DNA of 7,238 nt from Betaproteobacteria bacterium. Its GTDB lineage: Bacteria; Pseudomonadota; Gammaproteobacteria; Burkholderiales; Burkholderiaceae. Position 1 is the stretch's first letter; the number at the start of each line of letters is the position of its first letter. This document shows positions 1 to 6,753 of this stretch, one piece after another. Position numbers and translations under genes: made by a program. Below the pieces are notes generated by a model that was not told the DNA's origin, ran no database searches, and saw only the letters and a program-made list of their open reading frames with translations. The DNA lies in contig JAGWXN010000175.1 in assembly GCA_018969885.1 (NCBI GenBank), positions 1-7,238 of the forward strand, read 5' to 3'.

Positions 1-215
1 CGCCGCTCAACGCTTCCAACATCGCTCCAATCACCGGCATTTCGATGCTCTGGATTTACGGCATCGGCTTTTTCACCAGCGTCGGCATTGCGCTCCTCAC
101 GCTCGCGCGGCTGTGGCGTGCGCTCACCGGGCGGCTGGGTGAGCGCGAGCTGGCGGAATTCGCGGGCGAACTCGACTCGGGCGATGCCGCCTCGCTCAAG
201 AGGCATCTCGAATGA
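1..215 (+). CDS. dctQ: TRAP transporter small permease subunit (DctQ), C-terminal part
   Basis: This is the 3' end of a gene that begins before the window. The reading frame from base 3 gives 70 residues and ends at a TGA at 213-215. The visible part holds one hydrophobic segment (about residues 11-34 of the fragment, from ISMLW to TLARL), followed by a charged, Arg/Glu-rich cytoplasmic tail. That is how DctQ-type four-helix membrane proteins end. In TRAP transporters this subunit pairs with the large permease DctM in the inner membrane. The stop codon overlaps the dctM start as ATGA, so the two are probably translationally coupled. The call rests mainly on position directly before dctM and on the helix-plus-tail pattern, because most of the protein is outside the window. 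Confidence 0.85.
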   Translation, partial: PLNASNIAPITGISMLWIYGIGFFTSVGIALLTLARLWRALTGRLGERELAEFAGELDSGDAASLKRHLE

Positions 216-1495
216 CCGTCGCCGTGTTTCTCGTATCGCTTCTGGGAGCCATGGCGATCGGCATGCCGGTTGCGTTTGCGCTCATCGTCTGTGCGCTCGC
301 GCTCATGCTGCATCTGGATCGATTCGACAGCCAGATCGTGGCGCAGAACCTGATCATCGGCGCTGACAACTTTCAGCTGCTCGCGGTGCCCTTTTTCCTG
401 CTGGCGGGCGAATTGATGAATGCAGGCGGGCTGTCGCGGCGCATCGTTCGAGTGGCGGTCACCATGGTCGGCCATGTGCATGGCGGACTGGGCTATGTCG
501 CAATCTTTGCCGCGGTGGTGATGGCATCGCTCTCGGGCTCCGCCGCGGCCGATACTGCCGCGCTCGCCTCCATCCTCATCCCGATGATGCGGGAAGCCGG
601 CTACAACCTGCCGCGCTCTGCTGGGCTGATCGCAGCCGGGGGCGTGATCGCACCGGTCATTCCGCCGTCCATCGGCTTCATCATTTTTGGTGTTGCGGCC
701 AATGTCTCGATCACCCAGCTCTTCCTGGGCGGTGTTTTTCCGGGCCTGTTGATGGGCGTCTCTCTGGTGATCGCCTGGGCCTGGGTTGTGCGGCGCGAAC
801 GGGTGGCGGTGTTTCCAAAGGCTTCCTGGGGCGAGCGGCTGCGCGCGGCGCTAGACGGCATCTGGGCGCTCGCAATGCCTGTGATCATCCTGGGGGGCAT
901 CAAGTTCGGCGTAGTGACCCCCACGGAAGCGGCGGTGCTCGCAGCCGTCTACGCGCTCTTTGTGGGTCTTTTTGTCTACCGTGAGCTGAAGCTCTCACAG
1001 CTCTACCGGGTGATGCTCATTGCCGCGAAGACAACCGCGGTGGTGATGTTTCTGGTCGCCTCTGCGTTGGTGTCAGCCTGGCTCATCACGCAGGCCAATA
1101 TTCCGGCGGAACTGGCTGGGGTGCTCGCGCCATTTCGGGAGCATCCGAAGCTGCTGCTCCTCATCATGATGCTGCTCGTTCTGGTGGTCGGCACCGCGCT
1201 TGATTTCGCGCCCACGGTGCTGATTCTCACCCCGGTGCTGATGCCGGTGGTGAAGTCTGCCGGCATTGACCCGGTCTACTTCGGCGTGCTCTTCATCATG
1301 AATAACGCCATCGGGCTCCTGACGCCGCCGGTGGGTATTGTGCTCAACGTGGTGGCGGGCGTCGCCCGGATGCCGATGGGCGCTGTGATCCGCGGCGTCA
1401 CCCCTTTTCTGATCGCCCAGATTACGGTATTGCTGTTGCTGGTGGCCTTCCCCGAGCTGGTGACCGTCCCGTTGAAATGGCTGCGCGGCCGCTGA
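212..1495 (+). CDS. dctM: TRAP transporter large permease subunit (DctM)
   Basis: The gene encodes 427 residues, the usual DctM length, with about a dozen hydrophobic segments across the protein. It is the ion-driven (normally Na+) channel subunit of a tripartite periplasmic transporter in the inner membrane. Family signatures are clear: a GLGYVAI stretch near 92-98, SGSAAADTAAL near 108-118, GGVIAPVIPPSIGFIIFG at 143-160, VTPTEAA near 235-241, DFAPTVLILTPVLMP at 331-345, and NNAIGLLTPPVGIVLN at 364-379. The start at 212 is supported by AAGAGG at 198-203, eight bases upstream, and by the ATGA overlap with dctQ. It takes substrate from the binding protein encoded next. TRAP systems carry carboxylates and related acids. 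The exact substrate cannot be told from this subunit. Confidence 0.97.
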   Translation: MTVAVFLVSLLGAMAIGMPVAFALIVCALALMLHLDRFDSQIVAQNLIIGADNFQLLAVPFFLLAGELMNAGGLSRRIVRVAVTMVGHVHGGLGYVAIFAAVVMASLSGSAAADTAALASILIPMMREAGYNLPRSAGLIAAGGVIAPVIPPSIGFIIFGVAANVSITQLFLGGVFPGLLMGVSLVIAWAWVVRRERVAVFPKASWGERLRAALDGIWALAMPVIILGGIKFGVVTPTEAAVLAAVYALFVGLFVYRELKLSQLYRVMLIAAKTTAVVMFLVASALVSAWLITQANIPAELAGVLAPFREHPKLLLLIMMLLVLVVGTALDFAPTVLILTPVLMPVVKSAGIDPVYFGVLFIMNNAIGLLTPPVGIVLNVVAGVARMPMGAVIRGVTPFLIAQITVLLLLVAFPELVTVPLKWLRGR

Positions 1496-1561
1496 CGCTT
1501 CAACGGGTTAAAGTCCGCCTACCGAGTTTTTGTTCCCAACATTCAAAACAGGAGACAAACG

Positions 1562-2590
1562 ATGATTCCCCGTTCTGATCGTTCCCCGCTTCGTCCGGCG
1601 CTTGCCGCCCTGACCGTTGCGCTGGGCGCAGCGTTTGCTGCACCCGCGCAGGCGCAGTTCGCCGACCGCACCATCCGCGTCTCAAACGGTGTCAACCAGG
1701 ATCACCCGGTGGGCAACGGCGTGGCCAAGATGACCGCCTGCGTGACGCAGAAATCAGGTGGCAAGATGAAACTGCAGGCATTCTGGGGTGGCGCCCTGGG
1801 CGGTGACCTGCAGGCGACCCAGGCCCTGCGCTCGGGCACCCAGGAAATGGTGATCACGTCTTCGTCGCCGCTCGTTGGCATCGTGCCCGAGCTGGGCGTC
1901 TTCGATCTGCCTTTCCTGTTCCAGAACGAGGCCGAAGCCGACAAGGTGCTGGATGGCAACTTCGGCAAATTCATCTCCGACAAAATGCCGGCGGCCAATC
2001 TGGTGAACCTCGCCTGGTGGGAAAACGGCTTTCGTAATCTCACCAACTCGCGCCGGCCGGTAGGCAAGTGGGAAGACCTGCAGGGCGTGAAGGTCCGCGT
2101 CATGCAGAACAACATCTTCCTCGACACCTTCAAAACGCTGGGCGCCAATGCCGTGCCCATGGCCTTTGGCGAAGTGTTTACCGCGCTTGAAACCCGCGCG
2201 ATCGATGGCCAGGAAAATCCGTTTGTCACCATCGACACTTCCAAGTTCTATGAGGTGCAGAAGTTCCTGTCGGTGACCCGCCACGCCTACACGCCGTTCA
2301 TGGTGCTGTATTCCAAGCCGCTCTGGGACAAGCTCTCGAACGATGAGCGCGGTGCGCTCTCGGCTTGCGCGATCGAGGGGCGCGATGAGCAGAGGAAGGT
2401 CTCGCGTGCGCTCTCCGAGAAGTCGCTTGCGGCGCTCAAGTCGCGCGGCATGCAGATCAATGAAGTCTCGCAGGCTGAGTACCGGCGCATGTTCGAGAAA
2501 GTCCAGGCCGTGTACGACAAGCATCAGGGCACGATCGGCCAGGAAACCATCACACAGCTGAAAGATACGCTCGCGCAGATCCGCAAGTAA
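1562..2590 (+). CDS. dctP: TRAP transporter solute-binding protein (DctP family)
   Basis: This periplasmic substrate-binding protein of 342 residues is the usual length for the DctP family. It has a Sec signal peptide: basic N-terminus (about 1-11), hydrophobic core (12-27), and a probable cut after A31 in the APAQA/QF context. The mature part shows family hallmarks: HPVGNG near 48-53, GGALGGDLQ near 76-84, DLPFLF near 115-120, WWENGFRNLTNS at 152-163, GVKVRVM at 175-181 and DGQENP at 215-220. R179 matches the conserved arginine that clamps the ligand carboxylate in TRAP binding proteins. Two cysteines remain in the mature protein (C60 and C269). The start is supported by AGGAGA at 1550-1555, six bases before the ATG. 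The gene follows dctM after a 66-nt gap, so the order is Q-M-P. The ligand is probably an acid used by the enzyme gene that follows. That is inference. Confidence 0.96.
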   Translation: MIPRSDRSPLRPALAALTVALGAAFAAPAQAQFADRTIRVSNGVNQDHPVGNGVAKMTACVTQKSGGKMKLQAFWGGALGGDLQATQALRSGTQEMVITSSSPLVGIVPELGVFDLPFLFQNEAEADKVLDGNFGKFISDKMPAANLVNLAWWENGFRNLTNSRRPVGKWEDLQGVKVRVMQNNIFLDTFKTLGANAVPMAFGEVFTALETRAIDGQENPFVTIDTSKFYEVQKFLSVTRHAYTPFMVLYSKPLWDKLSNDERGALSACAIEGRDEQRKVSRALSEKSLAALKSRGMQINEVSQAEYRRMFEKVQAVYDKHQGTIGQETITQLKDTLAQIRK

Positions 2591-2600
2591 GCCCGCATGT

Positions 2601-2622
2601 CGGGCCCGCGCGAGCGGGCCCG
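2601..2622 (+). promoter_or_regulatory. Intercistronic G/C hairpin with a GCGA (GNRA-type) tetraloop
   Basis: CGGGCCCGC at 2601-2609 and GCGGGCCCG at 2614-2622 are exact reverse complements around the loop GCGA at 2610-2613. The 9-bp stem is entirely G-C and the loop fits the GNRA consensus, so the RNA hairpin should be very stable. It begins 10 nt after the dctP stop and ends 11 nt before the Shine-Dalgarno of the next gene. No run of T follows, so it is not a standard intrinsic terminator. By analogy with other binding-protein operons, it may block 3' exonucleases and keep the dctP message abundant relative to the downstream genes. That role is inferred. Confidence 0.7.
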
Positions 2623-2633
2623 GGGCTGCCAAG

Positions 2634-2639
2634 AGGAGG
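2634..2639 (+). promoter_or_regulatory. Ribosome binding site that fixes the start of the enolase-superfamily gene
   Basis: A perfect AGGAGG lies eight bases before the ATG at 2648. An in-frame ATG at 2597 has no such site and would place the hairpin at 2601-2622 inside the coding region. It would also add 17 residues rich in Arg and Glu that do not look like the family N-terminus. The start at 2648 is therefore preferred. Confidence 0.88.
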
Positions 2640-2647
2640 CGGTTCGC

Positions 2648-3853
2648 ATGAAGATCACCGGTCTCGAAACAGTCAGGCTGGGGGAGTTCCCCAACCTGAT
2701 CTGGGTGCGCCTGCACACTGACGAAGGCCTGGTCGGTCTGGGCGAAACTTTCATGGGCGCCGCTGCAGTCGAGGCCTATCTGCATGAAACGGTTGCGCCC
2801 AAGCTGGTTGGTCGCAACCCGCTCCACATCGAGGCGATCGGCCGTGATCTGGCCAACTATCTTGGCTGGCGCTCCGCCGGGGTTGAAACCCGCGGGAACT
2901 CGGCGGTCGATATCGCGCTCTGGGATCTGTTCGGTAAAGCGGTCGGCATGCCGCTTGCCGATGCGCTGGGCGGACGCTCGCGCGAGTCGGTCCGGGTCTA
3001 CAACACCTGCGCTGGCTACAAATACATTCGTGATGCGCGGGCCCAGGCGGTGGCCAACTGGCATGTGGGTGAAACCGCGGGGCCTTACGAAGACCTGGAG
3101 GCTTTTCTGCATCGCGCGGACGAGCTCGCGCTGTCGCTGCTCGAAGACGGCATCACGGGCATGAAGATCTGGCCGTTCGATATCGCCGCCGAACGCACCC
3201 GGGGCTGGGATATCTCGCCCCGCGAACTCGACACGGCACTCGAGCCCTTCCGGAAGATCCGCGCAGCGGTGGGCGATCGCATGGACATCATGGTTGAGTT
3301 CCATTCGCTCTGGAGCCTGCCCATGGCCTGTCGGCTTGCGCGCGAGCTCGAGCCCTTCAACACCTATTGGCATGAAGACCCGTTTCGGCTCGATAACCTT
3401 GCCGACCTGCGCGAATATCGCCGCCACTCGAAAGCCTGGGTCTGCGCCAGTGAAACGCTCTCGTATACGCACGCCTTCAGGGAATACCTTGAAACCGGCG
3501 TCGCGGGCGTTGCCATGCTCGATCTCTCCTGGTGTGGGGGCGTTACCGAGGCCCGGAAGATCGCGGCGCTGGCTGAATCGCATCACGTGCCGGTGGCGCC
3601 GCACGACTGCACGGGCCCGGTGGTCTGGGCGGCCTCGTGTCATTTCTCGCTCCATGCGAGAAACACGCTCATTCAGGAGTGCGTGCGTGCCTTCTACACC
3701 GGTTGGTACACCGAACTGGTCACCGCGCTCCCTACGGTGAGCCGCGGTGAGGTCACGGTTGATTTTTCAAAACCCGGTCACGGGCTTGAGCTGCTTCCGG
3801 GGCTCGAGATGCGTGCCGATGCCATTCGCCGGTTAAGCGAAGGAGCGCGCTGA
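2648..3853 (+). CDS. Enolase-superfamily enzyme, mandelate racemase subgroup (probable sugar-acid or hydroxy-acid dehydratase)
   Basis: The protein has 401 residues from the preferred start. It has an N-terminal capping domain (about 1-125, with HTDEGLVGLGE near 23-33) and a C-terminal TIM-barrel domain. Candidate active-site residues are K173 in GMKIWPF, metal ligands E217 (MVEFHS), E243 (WHEDP) and E269 (CASETL), D292 (AMLDLSW) and H319 (APHDCTG). The spacings E217-E243-E269-D292-H319 (26, 26, 23, 27) equal those between D195, E221, E247, D270 and H297 of mandelate racemase. Two changes stand out: the first metal ligand is Glu instead of Asp, and the K-x-K motif reads K-x-W. H219 in E-F-H recalls the D-x-H acid histidine of galactonate and mannonate dehydratases. 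Such enzymes take a proton from the carbon next to a carboxylate in a Mg-dependent reaction. Dehydration of an acid brought in by the upstream TRAP system is the likeliest role. Substrate is not assignable. The gene touches the GST gene at TGATG. Confidence 0.92.
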   Translation: MKITGLETVRLGEFPNLIWVRLHTDEGLVGLGETFMGAAAVEAYLHETVAPKLVGRNPLHIEAIGRDLANYLGWRSAGVETRGNSAVDIALWDLFGKAVGMPLADALGGRSRESVRVYNTCAGYKYIRDARAQAVANWHVGETAGPYEDLEAFLHRADELALSLLEDGITGMKIWPFDIAAERTRGWDISPRELDTALEPFRKIRAAVGDRMDIMVEFHSLWSLPMACRLARELEPFNTYWHEDPFRLDNLADLREYRRHSKAWVCASETLSYTHAFREYLETGVAGVAMLDLSWCGGVTEARKIAALAESHHVPVAPHDCTGPVVWAASCHFSLHARNTLIQECVRAFYTGWYTELVTALPTVSRGEVTVDFSKPGHGLELLPGLEMRADAIRRLSEGAR

Positions 3854-4473
3854 TGCTCACCCTTTGGGGACGCACCAATTCCATCAATGTGATGAAAGTG
3901 CTCTGGGCCTGTGCCGAGCTTAATCTCGCCTATCAGCGCATTGATGCCGGTATGCATCACGGTGTCGTCGATACCGACGCCTACGGCGAAATGAATCCGA
4001 ACCGGCGCGTGCCCACCCTGCGTGACGGCGACTTTGTTTTGTGGGAGTCCAACACCATCGTCCGCTATCTGGCCGCGCGCGAACGTCGCCATGACCTGCT
4101 GCCGGATGACCCCAGAGGTCGCGCCGACGCCGAGCGCTGGATGGACTGGGCGACCAGCACCCTGGCCGCGCCCATGACCACGATCTTCTGGCAGCTGATT
4201 CGAACCCCTGCCGACCGGCGCGACGCGGTGGCTATTGAGCGCTCGCAGGCCGAGACCGCCCGCTGTTTCGGGCTGCTTGATCGCGAGCTGTCGCGCCGCA
4301 GTCATCTGTCGGGCGATGCGCTTACGGTGGCGGATATGGCGGTCGCACCTTTCGTGCATCGGTGGCTTGCGCTCCCGATCGAGCACCCGACGCTGCCTGC
4401 GCTTGATGCGTACTACCGCCAAATGATGATGCGGCCCGCCTTCCGGCAGCATGTGGCGCTGCCGCTTAGCTGA
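3853..4473 (+). CDS. Glutathione S-transferase family protein, similar to E. coli GstB
   Basis: The protein has 206 residues, the typical length of a cytosolic GST. The N-terminal thioredoxin-like domain starts with LWGRTNSINVMKVL and contains the VPTL loop at 53-56 (cis-Pro54) and the glutathione-binding E65-S66 in LWESNTIVRYLAA. The helical C-terminal domain includes AERWMDWA at 93-100 and the N-capping segment LTVADMAVAPF at 157-167 with D161. From memory, E. coli GstB shares the WGR-NS-NV, LWESN-IVRYLAA and AE-WMDWA stretches, so this looks like the GstB-type branch. The start shares one base with the previous stop (TGATG) and has AAGGAG at 3840-3845, seven bases upstream, so it is probably coupled to the enolase-superfamily gene. 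Some bacterial GSTs act as catabolic lyases, isomerases or dehalogenases, while others detoxify reactive electrophiles. Which applies here is unknown. Confidence 0.94.
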   Translation: MLTLWGRTNSINVMKVLWACAELNLAYQRIDAGMHHGVVDTDAYGEMNPNRRVPTLRDGDFVLWESNTIVRYLAARERRHDLLPDDPRGRADAERWMDWATSTLAAPMTTIFWQLIRTPADRRDAVAIERSQAETARCFGLLDRELSRRSHLSGDALTVADMAVAPFVHRWLALPIEHPTLPALDAYYRQMMMRPAFRQHVALPLS

Positions 4474-4492
4474 GCGGAATCGGCGCCCTGGC

Positions 4493-5887
4493 TTAAGCGA
4501 TTCGGGCTGCGCTCGCCGCAGCGATATGACCGCCTGCGATGGCGCTCAGCAAGCCGTTGCCTGACAGGTAGCCCCACACGGCATTGCCTGATACCCCGCG
4601 CGCCGCGCCGCCCGCGGCGAGCAGGTTCGGAAACGGGCGCCCTCGCGTATCGAGGACCCGGCAGTGCGCGTCCACCGCGAGCCCGCCCTGGGTGTGAAAC
4701 AACGCGCCGGTCACCTTGACCGCATGAAGTGTTCCGGCGAGCGCCCGGCGGAAGGTTCGGCCGGTGACCGGGTCAGTGCCCTCGCGCACGGTGCCAAGCG
4801 TGCGTTCCAGTGTATCGGGTGCGCAGCCGATCGTGGCGGCTAGTTCGCCGGCATCGGCCGCGTGTCGCACGGCGCCGGCCGCCTGGGCTTCGCGAAAATC
4901 GGGGAAATCCTGAGCGAACTGCAGGATTGCATCGTCGAACACATTCCATGCAATGCCGTCGGGCTGGGCGAGTACATGCACCGCCGCCTCCGAGTAGCCC
5001 TGGGTCTCGTCATGAAACCGTTCGCCCAGCCGATTCACCTGAACGCCGCCTTCCATCATGAGTCCCCAGGAGATGAGCGCGCCCTGCGGGATGGCCCATG
5101 AGCCGTGGCCCTGATAAGCACCCAGATCGGCGAGCCCCGCGCCCAGCTGCCGGCCCCAGAGAATGGCCGAGCCGTCGTTACCGACATGCCCTGCGTAGGT
5201 GGCGCTCGCCATCTCGGGCAGCAGTTCCGCGAGGAGCGTTGAATTGCCGCCATAGCCGTTACAGGCGAGAACCACCGCGCGACAGGCGAGGCGCTCGGTC
5301 GTGCCGTCGGGGCGAACATAGCCAACCGCCTGCAGGGCGTCTGCGCTATCTGCCCACAGCTCGGTGACCCGGGCTTCGGTGAGTACGATCACCCCTGCCG
5401 CCTCCGCAGCCGCTGCAAGCCGGCCCATCAGGGCCGCGCCGGTGCGCTCGGCCACGGCGTGCATGCGATGCACCGAATGACCGGGGTAGAGAAAATTGTC
5501 GAGTACCTGCCAGGTGATGCCGTGCGCGGTTTCCAGGGCGTTGACGGCCGGGCCGGCTGCTTCGCTGTAGGCGTGAGCGAGCACCGGGTCGGCGGTGCCG
5601 TGGGTCTTGCCGGCGAGGTCGCGCGCGAGGAGCGCCGGGGTGTCCTGAATCGACTGACGGGCCTGCGCGAGGGTGCCGGCTGCGGGCACGAATCCCGAGG
5701 AAAGGGCAGTCGATCCGGCTGGGACGGCATCGCGCTCGATCACCACGCAGTCAATGCCGGCGCGTGAGAGGGCGAGTGCCGCGGTGAGCCCACAGGCGCC
5801 CGCCCCCACGATGGCGACGCGGGTGTCTGCATCGGTGGCGGGCAACTGTCCCCGTCGCACGCGCGCCGGGTGAGATTGTTCGGTCAT
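4493..5887 (-). CDS. FAD-dependent oxidoreductase, fumarate reductase/succinate dehydrogenase flavoprotein-like
   Basis: The protein has 464 residues from the preferred ATG at 5887. The N-terminal dinucleotide fold is clear: VAIVGAGACGLTAA (G28, G30, G33 of GxGxxG), with E51-R52 at the end of the second strand to bind the FAD ribose, then a STALSSGF loop. Later family marks are an LACNGYGGN segment near 207-215, RLGERFHDET near 286-295, HTQGGLAVD at 398-406, and the C-terminal FAD loop AAGGAARGVSG with WGYLSGNGLLSAI. This is the FAD_binding_2 layout shared by soluble fumarate reductases, tricarballylate dehydrogenase (TcuA) and 3-ketosteroid dehydrogenases. H398, R290 and R431 are candidate substrate-carboxylate contacts by analogy. 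There is no heme-binding CxxCH, no signal peptide and no membrane segment, so it is likely cytoplasmic with an unknown electron partner. It overlaps fdhD by ATGA. An upstream in-frame ATG at 6001 was not used because it would run 118 nt into fdhD with a low-complexity basic leader. Confidence 0.9.
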   Translation of the reverse strand: MTEQSHPARVRRGQLPATDADTRVAIVGAGACGLTAALALSRAGIDCVVIERDAVPAGSTALSSGFVPAAGTLAQARQSIQDTPALLARDLAGKTHGTADPVLAHAYSEAAGPAVNALETAHGITWQVLDNFLYPGHSVHRMHAVAERTGAALMGRLAAAAEAAGVIVLTEARVTELWADSADALQAVGYVRPDGTTERLACRAVVLACNGYGGNSTLLAELLPEMASATYAGHVGNDGSAILWGRQLGAGLADLGAYQGHGSWAIPQGALISWGLMMEGGVQVNRLGERFHDETQGYSEAAVHVLAQPDGIAWNVFDDAILQFAQDFPDFREAQAAGAVRHAADAGELAATIGCAPDTLERTLGTVREGTDPVTGRTFRRALAGTLHAVKVTGALFHTQGGLAVDAHCRVLDTRGRPFPNLLAAGGAARGVSGNAVWGYLSGNGLLSAIAGGHIAAASAARIA

Positions 5888-6753
5888 TGCGGGAACTCCG
5901 GAATGGGGTCGCGGGCCGGCTCGGGCAGGCTTGAAAAGCGGATCCGCCACGGATGCGTGTAACAGGTGAACCGCTGATTGAGCGCGCGCCCGATGGCGCA
6001 AACCCTGTGCTTTTTCGCCACTTCGATCGCCATCTCGGTGGTACCGCTTCGCGATATCACCACCGGCACCTGCATCTGCGCCGACTTGATGATCATTTCG
6101 CTGGTGAGGCGTCCGGTCGTGTAGAGCACGGGGCAGCGCTCTACCGGGTCGGACGCAGGCGGCTGGAGTGCGCGCCAGCCCGCGATGCTGTCGAGCGCAT
6201 TGTGTCGACCGACATCTTCGACCAACAGGCGGAGCCGGTCATTTTCGAAGAGTGCGCAGGCGTGTACCGAGCCCGCCTGTTTGTAGATCGTGTCGTGTCG
6301 TCGGATGGTGTCGGTGATCGCGAGGAGCGTGTCTTGCGACACACCAGATGGCGTATCGGGCACGGCGGCGAGGGTATCGATCAGATCGGAGAATAGGCTG
6401 CCCTGTCCGCAGCCGGTGGTTACCACGCGGGACGCATCGCGCGGGGTGCTGGCGCGCGTCATGCGGTGTGTCTTCACCGCCGCTGCTCCGGTCTCCCAAT
6501 CGACCGTGACCGATTCGATCTCTGCGACCGATTCGACCATCCGCTGGTTGAGGAGATATCCGAGCACCAGCCATTCGGGATGCGCGCCCAGCGTCATGAG
6601 CGTGACGACTTCAGCGCGATCGAGGTAGAGGGTGAGCGCCCGCTCGACGGGCACCTTGACGGCGACCGGTTCGCCCCGTTCATTGGTGGCCATCACGCTG
6701 TGGGTAAGGGGCAGTGACGCCTGGGTCAGACGGGGGAGGGCGGAGGCGGGCAT
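5884..6753 (-). CDS. fdhD: FdhD-family sulfurtransferase (formate dehydrogenase accessory protein)
   Basis: The protein has 289 residues, near the normal FdhD length. FdhD passes sulfur from a cysteine desulfurase to the bis-MGD molybdenum cofactor, which makes formate dehydrogenases active. Family blocks run along the chain: PVERALTLYLD at 35-45, LVLGYLLNQ near 62-70, TTGCGQG at 112-118, AGSVHACAL at 160-168, EDVGRHNALDSI at 179-190, GRLTSEM at 214-220, ISRSGTTEMAIEVA at 233-246, and YTHPWRI at 265-271 (E. coli FdhD has YTHPQRL). The sulfur-carrying loop, CxxC in E. coli, here reads C115-G-Q-G118, so only the first Cys is present. The start is uncertain: neither M1 (6753) nor M21 (6693) has a clear Shine-Dalgarno, and the conserved part begins around residue 20. 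No formate dehydrogenase gene is in the window. The stop overlaps the FAD oxidoreductase start as ATGA. Confidence 0.93.
   Translation of the reverse strand: MPASALPRLTQASLPLTHSVMATNERGEPVAVKVPVERALTLYLDRAEVVTLMTLGAHPEWLVLGYLLNQRMVESVAEIESVTVDWETGAAAVKTHRMTRASTPRDASRVVTTGCGQGSLFSDLIDTLAAVPDTPSGVSQDTLLAITDTIRRHDTIYKQAGSVHACALFENDRLRLLVEDVGRHNALDSIAGWRALQPPASDPVERCPVLYTTGRLTSEMIIKSAQMQVPVVISRSGTTEMAIEVAKKHRVCAIGRALNQRFTCYTHPWRIRFSSLPEPARDPIPEFPQ
5896..5902 (-). promoter_or_regulatory. Ribosome binding site for the FAD oxidoreductase gene, inside the fdhD 3' end
   Basis: Read on the minus strand these bases are TCCGGAG, whose CGGAG core ends eight bases before the ATG at 5887. It supports the 464-residue start over the longer in-frame one. 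It lies within the last codons of fdhD, consistent with translational coupling. Confidence 0.55.

Noticed and set aside
1438..1445. GCTGGTGG, identical to the E. coli Chi site.
   Set aside because: A single 8-mer inside dctM is expected by chance in GC-rich DNA and the E. coli Chi sequence need not apply to this organism.
2597..2647. Upstream in-frame ATG that would add 17 residues to the enolase-superfamily protein.
   Set aside because: No Shine-Dalgarno precedes it, the GC hairpin would be inside the coding region, and AGGAGG sits at the right distance for the ATG at 2648.
1754..3655. A 633-codon open frame on the minus strand across dctP and the enolase-superfamily gene.
   Set aside because: It is an antisense shadow of two clearly recognised plus-strand genes, produced by high GC at third codon positions. 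Its translation is rich in Arg, His and Gly with no recognisable domain.
4462..4477. Hairpin CCGCT/AGCGG spanning the GST stop codon as a terminator.
   Set aside because: The stem is only 5-6 bp and no T-run follows on either strand, so a terminator between the convergent genes is not supported.
5888..6001. Longer start for the FAD oxidoreductase (38 extra residues).
   Set aside because: It would overlap fdhD by 118 nt, and the leader is low-complexity and basic. The ATGA junction with a Shine-Dalgarno-like site fits better.
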